Shown: piece by piece, positions 33,119 to 42,851 of the stretch
How positions within the stretch are numbered: the first letter of the stretch is position 1
Layout of the letters: every line of letters starts with the position of its first letter
Source: Palsa-1447 sp964414785
GTDB lineage: Bacteria; Verrucomicrobiota; Verrucomicrobiia; Opitutales; Opitutaceae
Assembly: GCA_964414785.1 (NCBI GenBank)
Contig: CAYPXZ010000020.1
Span: forward strand, 1-64,000
Direction of reading: 5' to 3'
DNA length: 64,000 nucleotides
The notes under the pieces: model-generated
Database searches by the model: none
The model's input: only the letters and a program-made list of their open reading frames with translations
Told to the model about the DNA's origin: nothing
Made by a program: the position numbers and the translations under genes

Positions 33119-34960
33119 TCACCAATTCTTTCCCGTGTTCGCGGGTGTGGGGACGGGCTCCCCCTTGCGGAGCATCTCGAAGAGCTCGGCCGGGGAGTCC
33201 TCGGCCCTGATCTGCTCAAGTTTTTCAAGCGGCACGGCAAGCTCGGGGTCCTTGCGGGCCGGGTCGTCGACCTGGTCCTTCTTCACCCCGCCGACCTTCT
33301 TCATGGCCTCCTGCTTCTCGCGGCGCTGGGCGCCCGCAGGGGTGGGGGTCGCGCTCATGTCGCCGAACGCCTTCTGGCGCTGCTTTGCCTCCTCGGGATT
33401 CTGCTGCTGGCGGCTCTGGTCCCTCGGCTCCTCGGGCTTCTGGGGCTGGCCCTGGGAGCCCTGCTGCTGGGGGCTGTCCTTGCTCTGCTGCTGATCCTTG
33501 CTCTGGTCCTGGTTCTGGTCCTGCTTGTTCTGCGGGCTCTGCTGCTGGTCCTTCTTCTGCTGGGGAGTGTCCGTCGGCTTCCTGAGAAGCTCCTCGAGCT
33601 CCGACCTCATGTGGGCCCAATCCGTCGCCTTGGGATCGGACCTCTCGCCCAGGTCGACCCCCGCGAGGGCGTCGCGGACCGGGCCCTCGGGCACCTTCTG
33701 GTTGGCCGACTGCAGGTGCTGGCCCCAGGTGACCGTCTCCCGGCCGAGCTCGACCCAGTCGACGGCGCTCTGGCGCGGGTTGCCCGAGAGACGGGCGACG
33801 ACTTTCGAGAGGCGGGCCGCGGGGTCGGGCGGGGTGTCCGGGGCCGCGGGCGCGGCCCGGGAGGCGACCGTGAGGAAAAGGACGACCGCAGCGGCGGCGG
33901 CGGCCTGGGCCCTTCGCGCCTTCGGGGCCGGGGCGGCCGTCAGCCGGACAGCCCGGGACTTCGGCCTCACGGGGAACTCAAGCCAGAAGCTCGCGACCAG
34001 GCAGATCAGGGCCTGCGCGAGCGCCCACTGGTAGCGCTCGACGTAGCGCACCGTGTTGTGCTCGACGAACCGGCCCTTGCGGCCCTCCTCCACGGTCGAG
34101 GCCAGCACCTTGGAGAGGTCGACCCACTCGCTGGCGTCGCGGTAGGTCCCGTGCGTCGCCGCGGCCAAGTCGCGCAGTGTGCCGCTTTCAAGCTTCGAGA
34201 GGACGACGGCGCCGTTCTCGTCCTTCATGAATGCGCCCGCACCGTCGGGGATCATGCCCCCGGCCGCGGTGCCGACTCCGAGCCCGATCACGCGGATCCC
34301 CTTCCTCTCGAGGTCCGGCACGCTGCCCTTCCAATCGTCGTCGGTCGCCTCCCCGTCGCTCAGGATGATCAGGTAGCGGTCGGCGGCGCCGCTCTCGCCG
34401 AACGCCTCAATGGAGGCGTCTATCAGCTGGCGGTAGTTGGTTCCGCCCTCGGGCAGGAAGTCCGGTGTGAGCGTCGGCAGGAACTCCCGCAGGATCTCAT
34501 AGTCGGCGCTCAGCGGGGCCTGCAGGAACGCGGTTCCGGAGAAGACGACGAGGCCGACGCGCTCGCCCTTGAGCTGGTCGAGAAGCGACTGGACGAGGAG
34601 CTTGGAGCGGTCGAGGCGCGACGGCTTCACGTCGGGGGTCAGCATCGAGCGCGACAGGTCGAGGGCGATGATGATCTCGCGCGACTGGTCGAACACCGGC
34701 TCGTCGAGGCGCCCCCACTGCGGCCGCGCGAGGGCCACGACCCCGAGGGCGAGCCCCGCGCACAGCAGGAAGCGGCGCCTCGCCGCCGACGGCCGGCTTA
34801 CGCCCTCCGAGGCGAGGCTCACGCTCCTTAGTCCCGCCTCGGCCCGGATTATCTTCGGGTGCTCAAACCCGGAGAGGCGCCGTGTGCGCACGAGCTCCCA
34901 CACGAGCAGCCCAACGGGCAGCGCGAGGAGCCAGAGCAGGTGCGGCAGCGCGAAATTCAT
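33119..34960 (-). CDS. batB: BatB-like von Willebrand A protein with BatC-like tail
   Basis: A 613-residue membrane protein. N-terminal membrane helices flank a VWA domain (about residues 70-290) with a MIDAS motif DLSRS in IIIALDLSRSMLTP and a later ILSDGEATDD. A C-terminal membrane segment (VVLFLTVASRAA) leads to a BatC-like region with a long Gln/Lys-rich low-complexity stretch (coded near 33390-33575). The start ATG at 34960 overlaps the batA stop by 4 bases. BatA/BatB proteins form a VWA complex at the inner membrane, linked in several bacteria to stress tolerance. Confidence 0.85.
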   Translation of the reverse strand: MNFALPHLLWLLALPVGLLVWELVRTRRLSGFEHPKIIRAEAGLRSVSLASEGVSRPSAARRRFLLCAGLALGVVALARPQWGRLDEPVFDQSREIIIALDLSRSMLTPDVKPSRLDRSKLLVQSLLDQLKGERVGLVVFSGTAFLQAPLSADYEILREFLPTLTPDFLPEGGTNYRQLIDASIEAFGESGAADRYLIILSDGEATDDDWKGSVPDLERKGIRVIGLGVGTAAGGMIPDGAGAFMKDENGAVVLSKLESGTLRDLAAATHGTYRDASEWVDLSKVLASTVEEGRKGRFVEHNTVRYVERYQWALAQALICLVASFWLEFPVRPKSRAVRLTAAPAPKARRAQAAAAAAVVLFLTVASRAAPAAPDTPPDPAARLSKVVARLSGNPRQSAVDWVELGRETVTWGQHLQSANQKVPEGPVRDALAGVDLGERSDPKATDWAHMRSELEELLRKPTDTPQQKKDQQQSPQNKQDQNQDQSKDQQQSKDSPQQQGSQGQPQKPEEPRDQSRQQQNPEEAKQRQKAFGDMSATPTPAGAQRREKQEAMKKVGGVKKDQVDDPARKDPELAVPLEKLEQIRAEDSPAELFEMLRKGEPVPTPANTGKNW

Positions 34961-35991
34961 TTGGGTCGGGAAAGCCAGGCGCCGGCGCAGAAGAGCGCGA
35001 GCCCGGGAACGGCGAGCCACGAGAAGAGTTCCGTCGTCAGGAGGTAGCTCTTGGACTGGAACTCGATCTTCTGGGTCGAGTCGATGGAGGCGAAGGCGGA
35101 CTCGATCGTGCCGGTGTCCGCGGCCCTGAAGAAGCGGCCCCCGGTCGCCTCGGCGATGTCCTTCAAGGCGCCCTCGTCGAGGTCGGCCTCGACCCAGCTG
35201 TACGAGACCTTCTTGCCGGTCTCGTCGAAGATGGGGAAGGGGACGAGCCCGTCCTTGCCGGCTCCGATGGTGTAGATGGGGATGCCGCGCGCCTTCGCGA
35301 GCTGCGCCGACTGCATGGGCGCGAGGGCGCCCATGTTGTTGGCGCCGTCGGTCAGCAGCACGATGAAGGCGCCCTTGCGCTTGCCGCCGGGCTCCCGGGC
35401 CGCCTGGTCGAGCCGGGTGAGCGCCACCCCGAGGGCGTCCCCTATAGCGGTGCCGTCCTTGATGAGCCCGATCTTCACCCGCTCCAGTTGCCTGGCGAGC
35501 CAGGCGTGGTCGGTCGTCAGCGGCGCCAGCGTGTACGCCTTGGACGAGAAGAGGACGACGCCGATCCGGTCGGAGGTCCGGCGCTCGATGAACGCCTGGA
35601 CGACCGGCTTAATCGCCTGAAGCCGGTTGATCCTCTCGCCGCCCTTCTCGTAGTCCTCGCTCAGCATCGAGCCGGAGAGGTCGACCGCGAGGATGATGTC
35701 GTAGCCCTGGCTGCGGACCTCGCGCTTGTCCTCGACCCGCTGGGGCCGGGCCAGGGCCCCTGTGACGAGGACAAGCCCCGCCAGGGCGCACCCCGCCGTC
35801 CAGTTCGAGGCGGCCGCGATCGACGAGCGGTGCCACGCCGCGGCAAAGGGGACGAGCAGGACGGGCACCCTTGCGCGGCCGCGCAGCCACACCGTCATGG
35901 GAAGGAGCGCGATCGCCAATAGCCACAGCGGGGACGCCAGCCGGTAATTGAAGGCGGCGATTAGGAGCAGGGGCAGGGAGGGTGCGCTCAT
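34957..35991 (-). CDS. batA: BatA-like von Willebrand A protein
   Basis: A 344-residue inner-membrane protein. Two N-terminal hydrophobic helices (including LASPLWLLAIALLPMTVWL) precede a VWA domain with MIDAS motif DLSGS in DIILAVDLSGSMLSE and later LLTDGANN. A C-terminal helix follows (FSWLAVPGLALFCAGAWL). Length fits BatA (about 330). It overlaps batB by 4 bases and is 9 bases after the DUF58 gene, giving the order moxR-DUF58-batA-batB-batD. Confidence 0.92.
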   Translation of the reverse strand: MSAPSLPLLLIAAFNYRLASPLWLLAIALLPMTVWLRGRARVPVLLVPFAAAWHRSSIAAASNWTAGCALAGLVLVTGALARPQRVEDKREVRSQGYDIILAVDLSGSMLSEDYEKGGERINRLQAIKPVVQAFIERRTSDRIGVVLFSSKAYTLAPLTTDHAWLARQLERVKIGLIKDGTAIGDALGVALTRLDQAAREPGGKRKGAFIVLLTDGANNMGALAPMQSAQLAKARGIPIYTIGAGKDGLVPFPIFDETGKKVSYSWVEADLDEGALKDIAEATGGRFFRAADTGTIESAFASIDSTQKIEFQSKSYLLTTELFSWLAVPGLALFCAGAWLSRPK

Positions 35992-36000
35992 CGGTCGGTG

Positions 36001-36905
36001 CTACCAGCGGCTTCGGCTGCCTCCCGCGCGCATCCGGGTGTGAAAGAACCGCACGAGCGCGTCGAAGCGGTCCTCGTCCGTCCCGACGACCAGGCGGCTG
36101 AGCGGGTCCGGGAAGAGGGATTCCCACGCCCCGGTCCGCCAGGCCCTCCATTCGGCGTGGGCGGCCCGGTCGGCGCCGCTTCCCTCGAGCGTGACCAACT
36201 TGCCGGAGGCGGGGTCGTAGGCGGCGATCTGCCGCTCGTCCGGGAGCTCGCGCTCCCACGGGTCATCGACCCGGAAGCCCATGGTCTGGTAGCGGCGCCT
36301 GATCACCACCCAACCCTCGGGCTCGGCCCTGGGAGGGAAATCGCTGAGCCAAAGCAGGACGCTGTGCTTGGGGGCCGCCCGGGCGATGAACTTCCAGGGG
36401 ATCTCGGGTGCGGCAGCGGCGGGGGAGGGCGCCGGCCGGCCGATCAAGGAGGCGGCCGCTTGCAGGATCGAGCCCCGGCCGCGGACGGGCTCCCGGAATA
36501 TGGGGCCCTCGGGGGTCGCGTGGACGAAGCCCACGCGGTCGCCGTTCACGGCGCCTAGCAGCATCACCAGGCCCGCCAGCTCAAGGAGCGCCTCGCGCTT
36601 GGACTGCTTGCCGGAGCCGAAGTTGAGGGTCGGCGAGTCCTCGAGGACAAGCAGGAGCGTGACCTCGCGCTCCTCGACGAACTTCTTGCGGTACGGCTCG
36701 CCAAGGCGCGCCGTCACGTTCCAGTCGATGTCGCGCACGTCGTCGCCGAACTCGTAGCGCACGACCTGGTCGAACTCCATGCCCCGTCCGCGAAACGCCG
36801 AGCGGTACTCCCCGCTCAGGATGTTCTCCACGGCGTGGCGCACGCGCCATTCGAGCTGGCGCAGGAGCACCAGCGGGTTCTTGGCCTGGCTGTTCCCTAG
36901 GGCCA

Positions 36906-36906
<1 letters not shown>
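36001..36906 (-). CDS. DUF58 domain protein of the MoxR/Bat operon
   Basis: A 301-residue soluble protein matching DUF58. It has RRVRHAVENILSGEY-like N-terminal features (LEWRVRHAVENILSGEYRS) and the signature VVRYEFGDDVRDIDWNVTAR. A MIDAS-like VWA-related fold is expected in the following LLLVLEDSPTL stretch, where the motif is degenerate (EDSPT). Start ATG at 36906 overlaps the moxR stop by one base (TGATG), so they are translationally coupled. DUF58 proteins are always next to MoxR ATPases and their precise role is unknown. Confidence 0.9.
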
Positions 36907-37868
<962 letters not shown>

Positions 37869-37960
37869 GTTATCGCGTAGGAGGTTGCGTTGAAGGGAAA
37901 CGGGGTAGGTGAAGCGAGATTGGGGGGACGGGACCGCCGCGGCGAGAAAATGGTTCCCTC

Positions 37961-38782
37961 TTATTCGAGGACTTCGACAGGGTCGCCGACCCTCAAGGCC
38001 CCGGACTTCGTCTCATGCACAAGATTCTGGCCGAATTTGACATAGGTCGGCTCCGCGAGATCCCGGCGGTAGGTGGCAAGGGTCTTCAGGGGTTCCTTGC
38101 CCCGCTCGCCCGTCAGCTGGTCGGTCGTCGTCACGATGCACCGAAGGCAGGGTCCCGCGGCCCTTAGGACAACCTCCCCGATCCGGATCCGCTTCCACGA
38201 ATCCTCCTCGTAGGGTCCGCACCCCTCGACGACGAGGTTCGGCCGGAAGCGGTTCATCGGCAGGGCCTCGCCCCCTTCCTCGGCCATCCGGTCGTTTAGG
38301 TCCCTTAGCGACGCCTCGCTGACCGCGAGGAGGGGAAAGGCGTCGGCAAAATGGACCACGTCGCCGGGTCGCGCCGCAGCCGGCCGCACCGGCCTGTTGA
38401 AGGCGGGGCCGATCCGGACGAGGCGGCAGGGAAGTCCCAGCACCCGGGAGAGCCATTCGGCGGCGGAGGGGCCGCAGTCCTCGGCCTTCAGGCCATCGTT
38501 CTTCCAGATGCTGACCGTGACCAGAGCCGAAGCCGGGTCGGGGTCGCGCCTCACCTTCACCTCTCCGAAACCCTCGCAGCCGAGCGTGAGCCACGCCGCG
38601 TCCACCGCGGTCGCGACCCGCGCCATCCTTGCCACGACGCGCTGCGTCAGGAAGACGCCATCGGGTCCGACCACCAGGAAGCGCCGGTCCCCCACGATTC
38701 CCAGGGCGTCGACCTCGGCGGACGAAACGCCGAGCCCGCGAAGGGACTTCACCGGGTGTATGTTCAGCGCCGCCAGGTGCAT
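37961..38782 (-). CDS. MOSC domain-containing protein
   Basis: A 273-residue protein with an N-terminal beta-barrel (MOSC_N: LNIHPVKSLRGLGVSSAEVDALGIVGDRRF) and a C-terminal MOSC domain. The catalytic cysteine that binds sulfur is in AAGPCLRCIVTTTDQ. MOSC proteins handle sulfur for molybdenum cofactor enzymes or reduce N-hydroxylated compounds (mARC/YcbX type). Start ATG at 38782; the upstream open frame belongs to rmuC. 13 bases separate it from rmuC. Confidence 0.88.
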   Translation of the reverse strand: MHLAALNIHPVKSLRGLGVSSAEVDALGIVGDRRFLVVGPDGVFLTQRVVARMARVATAVDAAWLTLGCEGFGEVKVRRDPDPASALVTVSIWKNDGLKAEDCGPSAAEWLSRVLGLPCRLVRIGPAFNRPVRPAAARPGDVVHFADAFPLLAVSEASLRDLNDRMAEEGGEALPMNRFRPNLVVEGCGPYEEDSWKRIRIGEVVLRAAGPCLRCIVTTTDQLTGERGKEPLKTLATYRRDLAEPTYVKFGQNLVHETKSGALRVGDPVEVLE

Positions 38783-38795
38783 TCGTGCGTCGGGG

Positions 38796-40163
38796 TCAGC
38801 TTCGCTTCGCGACCTCGCGCACCTCAAGCTCGATCCTCTCGGGCTGGTTGAGCTCCTTCGTGCCCTTGGCGCCGAGTTCCGAGAACTTGCGCGCCCCGGG
38901 CAGGAGCGTCTGCTCGAAGGCCCCGACGGCCGCATTGAAGTTGCGCACGGCCGTCGCAAGGCCGCCGGCCGTCTTGTCGAGGTGGTCGGCGAAGCCGGAG
39001 ATCCTGTCGTAGAGGTCGCGCCCGAGCTTGCTGATCTCCTGGGCGTTTCGGGAAAGGGCGTCCTGGGTCCAGCCGTAGTTGGCGGCCTTCAGGAGCGCCA
39101 CGAGCGTCATCGGGGTCGCCAGGAGCACGCGCTGGTTGATCGCGCGGTCCATGATCGAGGGGTCGGACTCGATGGCCGCCGAGAGGAACGAGTCGCCCGG
39201 GAGAAACAGCACGACGAACTCCGGCGACGGCTCGATCTTCGCCCAGTACTCGCGGCTCGAGAGGGCGTCGATGTGGCCCCGCACCTTGGCCGCGTGCTCC
39301 ATGAGTTTCGCGAGGCGCTTCGCGGGGTCGGACTCGGCCGCAGCCTCGCGGTAGGCCTGTGTCGGCGCCTTCGCGTCGACGACGATCTGCTGGCCCCGCG
39401 GCAGCCTCACCACCATGTCGGGCCGGCTCAGGCCGGATCCGTCCGAATAGACCTGCTGCTCGGCGAAGTCGCAGTGCTCCATCATTCCCGCGAGCTCGAC
39501 CACGCGCCTGAGCTGGACCTCACCCCAGGTGCCGGCGGTGCGCGTCGTGCTGAGGGCGTTCGAGAGCTTCGTCGTCTCGGCGTGCATGCGCAGCTGCTCC
39601 GTGCTGAGGGACTCGAGCTGGCGGCCGAGGTCCCCGTAGGCGCGCTCGCGGCGCTGCTCAAGCTCGGTGATCTTCAGGTCGACCTTCTCGAGCGATTCCT
39701 TGAGGGGCTTCACGAGCGAGTCTATCGCCTGCTGGCGGCTCGTCAGGTCGCCCGCCGATTTGTCATGAAGTTGTAAAAATGACTGCTCGGCCAGCTTGAG
39801 AAAATCATCGCGATTTGAGCGAAGTGCCGCCGCGGAGAGCTCGGCGAACTCGGCCTTGAGCCTCTCGTGCGCGGAACGCAGCTCCGAGACCCGGGCCTCT
39901 CCCCCGGCCTTCTCCGCGGCCAGCTCGGCGCCGACGCGCGCGTTCGCAGCAGCGAGCTCGGCCCTTGCGGCCTTTTCCGCCGCGAGTTCGGCGGAAAGGC
40001 GCGCGCCTTCGGCCTCGCCCGCCTTCAGCCGTTCAACGAGCGCGGCCCATCGGGCGGTGAGGACGAGCCAGGCCAGGCCGAGGCCCGCGACAAAGCAGAG
40101 GACGTATTGGGCGGCGATCACGCGAGGAGGTTTGACAGTCGATGACTCACTCTGCAAACACAC
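38796..40163 (-). CDS. rmuC: DNA recombination protein RmuC homologue
   Basis: A 455-residue protein. An N-terminal membrane helix (AAQYVLCFVAGLGLAWLVL) is followed by a long Ala/Glu/Arg coiled coil to about residue 110. Then comes the RmuC nuclease-like core: TWGEVQLRRVVELAGMMEHC, then RPDMVVRLPRGQQIVVDAKAP, and later DALSRNAQEISKLGRDLYDR. RmuC limits inversion of short repeats. Start GTG at 40163 is the first that keeps the whole hydrophobic N-terminus. It is divergent from the REC-kinase gene, with only 41 bases between starts. Confidence 0.9.
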   Translation of the reverse strand: MCLQSESSTVKPPRVIAAQYVLCFVAGLGLAWLVLTARWAALVERLKAGEAEGARLSAELAAEKAARAELAAANARVGAELAAEKAGGEARVSELRSAHERLKAEFAELSAAALRSNRDDFLKLAEQSFLQLHDKSAGDLTSRQQAIDSLVKPLKESLEKVDLKITELEQRRERAYGDLGRQLESLSTEQLRMHAETTKLSNALSTTRTAGTWGEVQLRRVVELAGMMEHCDFAEQQVYSDGSGLSRPDMVVRLPRGQQIVVDAKAPTQAYREAAAESDPAKRLAKLMEHAAKVRGHIDALSSREYWAKIEPSPEFVVLFLPGDSFLSAAIESDPSIMDRAINQRVLLATPMTLVALLKAANYGWTQDALSRNAQEISKLGRDLYDRISGFADHLDKTAGGLATAVRNFNAAVGAFEQTLLPGARKFSELGAKGTKELNQPERIELEVREVAKRS

Positions 40164-40204
40164 ATCATGTTCCAGCCGTGCCTTAACGGGACGATTCCGG
40201 CTTG

Positions 40205-41350
40205 ATGCTCACCGAACAGCAAACCGGCCAAGACGGGGCGACCCAGCCCAGGCGCGTGCTTGTCGTGGACGACGAATACGGCCCGCGCGAGTCGATCGCC
40301 TACACGCTGGCGACGTCCTTTTCGGTGGAGACGGCCGAGAGGGCCGCGGAGGCCCTTAGGAAGATCAAGGACCAGAACTACCACGTCGTCGTGCTCGACA
40401 TCCGGATGCCCGAGATGGACGGGATCAAGGCGCTTGAGGAGCTCCGCAAGATCGACCCCCACGTCTCGGTCATCATCCTGACCGGCTACGGAATGCTCTC
40501 GACGGCGCAGCAGGCCATGGTGGGCGGCGCCAACCAGTACATGCGCAAGCCGCCGGATGTAGCGGAACTTATAGACGCCGTGCGCACCCAGGCCGAGGCG
40601 GCGCAGCTGCGCCGCCACCAGGCCAAGATGTCGAGCGACGCGATCGCCCTCAACAGCGCCCTCAAGAAGGAGATCGACTCGAACCAGCCGCAGATCTGGC
40701 AGGCGAGGGCGTCGGTCGAGCTCGTCCACGACCTGAACAACCCGCTGACGGTGGTGATCGGCTACTCCGCGCTCATCGTCGAGGAGGCCCACAAGCTCGC
40801 CCAGCAGGAGCCCGAGCTCGGCAAGCGGATGGCCGAGTACGCGGTCATCGTGGAGAAGGCGGCCGAGTATTGCCACCACCTCTCGGAGAACTGGCGGACG
40901 GCCTCCAAGAAGACGGCCGAGTTCACCCTGATCGACATGGTCTCGATCGCGGCCGAGGTGAAGAACGTGATCTTCTTCGGCAGCCCCGCCGTCCAGATCA
41001 CCGGGACGCCCGACGCCTGGATCCGGGGATCGAAGTACGAGCTGATGCGCATTTTCCAGAACCTCATGAAGAACTCGCTTGAGGCCGGCGCGACTCGCGT
41101 CGTCACCGAGTTCGGCACGAACGGCAAGAGGCTCACGGTCAAGGTCAGCGACAATGGGCCGGGGATGGACGAGGACCGGATCCACCTGGTCATGCACGGG
41201 GGGTTCACCAGCAAGGAGAACGGGACGGGGCTGGGGCTTAGCATCTGCCGGCACCTGACCGGTGCGCACGGCGGGTCTTTCATGATCGAGTCAACGCCAG
41301 GAAGTGGAACGACGGTGCGCCTCACCTTCCCCGAGGCGCTGAAGAAATGA
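40205..41350 (+). CDS. hybrid sensor: receiver domain followed by histidine kinase
   Basis: A 381-residue soluble protein. Residues about 17-130 form a receiver domain with phospho-acceptor D65 (VVVLDIRMPEMDG) and K115 in MRKPPDV. A histidine kinase follows: HisKA histidine H175 (VELVHDLNNPLT), N box FQNLMKNSLEAG, G1 DNGPGMDE and G2 GTGLGLSICR. The order (REC then HK, no DNA-binding or sensor domain) is unusual. Start ATG at 40205. A 25-base gap precedes the FAD oxidase, opening a six-gene cluster. It could receive phosphate from the later kinases, but this is inference. Confidence 0.92.
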   Translation: MLTEQQTGQDGATQPRRVLVVDDEYGPRESIAYTLATSFSVETAERAAEALRKIKDQNYHVVVLDIRMPEMDGIKALEELRKIDPHVSVIILTGYGMLSTAQQAMVGGANQYMRKPPDVAELIDAVRTQAEAAQLRRHQAKMSSDAIALNSALKKEIDSNQPQIWQARASVELVHDLNNPLTVVIGYSALIVEEAHKLAQQEPELGKRMAEYAVIVEKAAEYCHHLSENWRTASKKTAEFTLIDMVSIAAEVKNVIFFGSPAVQITGTPDAWIRGSKYELMRIFQNLMKNSLEAGATRVVTEFGTNGKRLTVKVSDNGPGMDEDRIHLVMHGGFTSKENGTGLGLSICRHLTGAHGGSFMIESTPGSGTTVRLTFPEALKK

Positions 41351-41375
41351 CCGACCCATCGAGCCAAAACCGGGC

Positions 41376-42851
41376 ATGGGCGACGCCACCTTGACCGAGG
41401 AGATCAAGTGCGCTTGGCCCGCCCAGTTTGGAACGTGGGCGGAGCGTGCGCCTGATCCCAAGGCACTCTGCAGGACCTCCCGGGAGATCCCCTGGAGGCT
41501 CAAGCCGCCCACGGTGGGCGATGTCCGCAGGGTGATCGCCGAGGCGGCCCAGAACGGGACGCCGTTGTGGCCCATCAGCAAGGGCTGCAACTGGGGCTAC
41601 GGCTCCCACCTGCCGGCCAGGAGCGGCACGATTCTCCTGGATCTGAGCGCCCTGGACCGAATCGGCGACCTGGACAGGCCGTCGCTGAGCGTGCGGATCG
41701 AGCCCGGCGTCACGCAGCGCTCACTCTACGAGTACCTGCAGAAGAATGCCCCGGACCTCGCCTTCAACGTGACCGGCGCGGGCCTTGAGACGAGCGTCCT
41801 TGGCAACGCCCTGGAGCGCGGGATCGGCTACAACGGCGAGAAGGACAGGGATGTCTTTGCGCTCGAGGTGCTCCTGCCCGACGGCACGTCGGTCGGGCCC
41901 GCGCCTGGGCTCCACAGCAAGTCCCGGGCGACCCCGGCCGGGCTCTCCACCGACTCCCTCTTCTTCCAGAGCAACTTCGGCGTCGTCGTCGGCGCGCGCA
42001 TCCGCCTGAGGATCCGCCAGCAGGCCGAGGACGCGATCGTGATCCAGGGGCCCTTTGACAGCGTGATCAACACGCTCAAGCGCGCCTACGAGCAGCAGGT
42101 GATCGTCAACCCGACCCACGTCGCGGAGCCCGGCCGGGCCCAGCGCCTGGGCTACGGCCTCTTGCGGATACTCTGGGGGCGCAGCCCCACGCCCGCGGAG
42201 GTCAGCTGGTGCTTCCCGGAGCAGCACACCTACAACGGGATCGTGGCCGTGTACGGGCGGCGCCGCGTCGTGAACGCGGCCTGGCGCGAGATGCGCCGGA
42301 TGGCCGGGAGCGGGGTCAAGCTCACCCGCGGCAACGCGGGCACGCTCGCCCTGGCCTCCAAATGGCTGGGCCGGATCGGCGCGCGCAGCCAGGCGACGCG
42401 CCTTTCGGCCCTTAGACCCATCCTGGGCCTTACGCTCGGCGAGCCGAGCGACGCCGGGCTCGCGTCGCTCGACGGGTACGAGGGCGGGGACCCGGACCAC
42501 GCGAGCAGCGGCGCCATCTACGGCAACGCCGTCTCAAGCGTCGGTCCCGAGGTCGCGCGGCGGGCCGAGGCGATCGTCAAGGGTCGCTGGAAGAACGCGG
42601 CCTTCACCTGGATCATCGTCGACTGCCGCTGCATGATCACGATCTACACCCTTCATTTCGAGGACACCGAGGCGGGTGCCGTGCACGAGGCGAACCGCGC
42701 GATCGTGGAGGATTTCCGCGCTGCGGGCTTCCCCCAATACCGCCTGGACGTCGACACGAGGCAGGCCCGGGGAGCCGAGGGGGTGGTGCGCCGCATCAAG
42801 GCGGCCTTCGACCCCCTGGGGGTCATAGCGCCGGGCCGCTACGAATCCTGA
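41376..42851 (+). CDS. FAD-binding oxidase, VAO/PCMH type
   Basis: A 491-residue protein with a PCMH FAD-binding domain at about residues 40-215 (LWPISKGCNWGYG, then LDLSALDRIG, SVRIEPGVTQRSLYEYL). A C-terminal substrate domain ends FDPLGVIAPGRY, as in 4-cresol dehydrogenase and vanillyl-alcohol oxidase. A LTLGEPSDAGLAS segment also matches this group. VAO enzymes oxidise phenolic or alcohol substrates, sometimes with covalent flavin; the covalent site cannot be told here. No signal peptide. The stop overlaps the ketoacyl-synthase start by one base. Confidence 0.85.
   Translation: MGDATLTEEIKCAWPAQFGTWAERAPDPKALCRTSREIPWRLKPPTVGDVRRVIAEAAQNGTPLWPISKGCNWGYGSHLPARSGTILLDLSALDRIGDLDRPSLSVRIEPGVTQRSLYEYLQKNAPDLAFNVTGAGLETSVLGNALERGIGYNGEKDRDVFALEVLLPDGTSVGPAPGLHSKSRATPAGLSTDSLFFQSNFGVVVGARIRLRIRQQAEDAIVIQGPFDSVINTLKRAYEQQVIVNPTHVAEPGRAQRLGYGLLRILWGRSPTPAEVSWCFPEQHTYNGIVAVYGRRRVVNAAWREMRRMAGSGVKLTRGNAGTLALASKWLGRIGARSQATRLSALRPILGLTLGEPSDAGLASLDGYEGGDPDHASSGAIYGNAVSSVGPEVARRAEAIVKGRWKNAAFTWIIVDCRCMITIYTLHFEDTEAGAVHEANRAIVEDFRAAGFPQYRLDVDTRQARGAEGVVRRIKAAFDPLGVIAPGRYES

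Noticed and set aside
33390..33575. Possible repeat array in the Gln-rich part of the BatB gene
   Set aside because: The CTG/CTT-rich plus-strand pattern is explained by low-complexity Gln/Lys coding; it has no regular spacers, so it is not a CRISPR or mobile repeat.
38397..39776. 459-codon plus-strand frame opposite the MOSC gene and rmuC
   Set aside because: Antisense shadow of two recognised genes.
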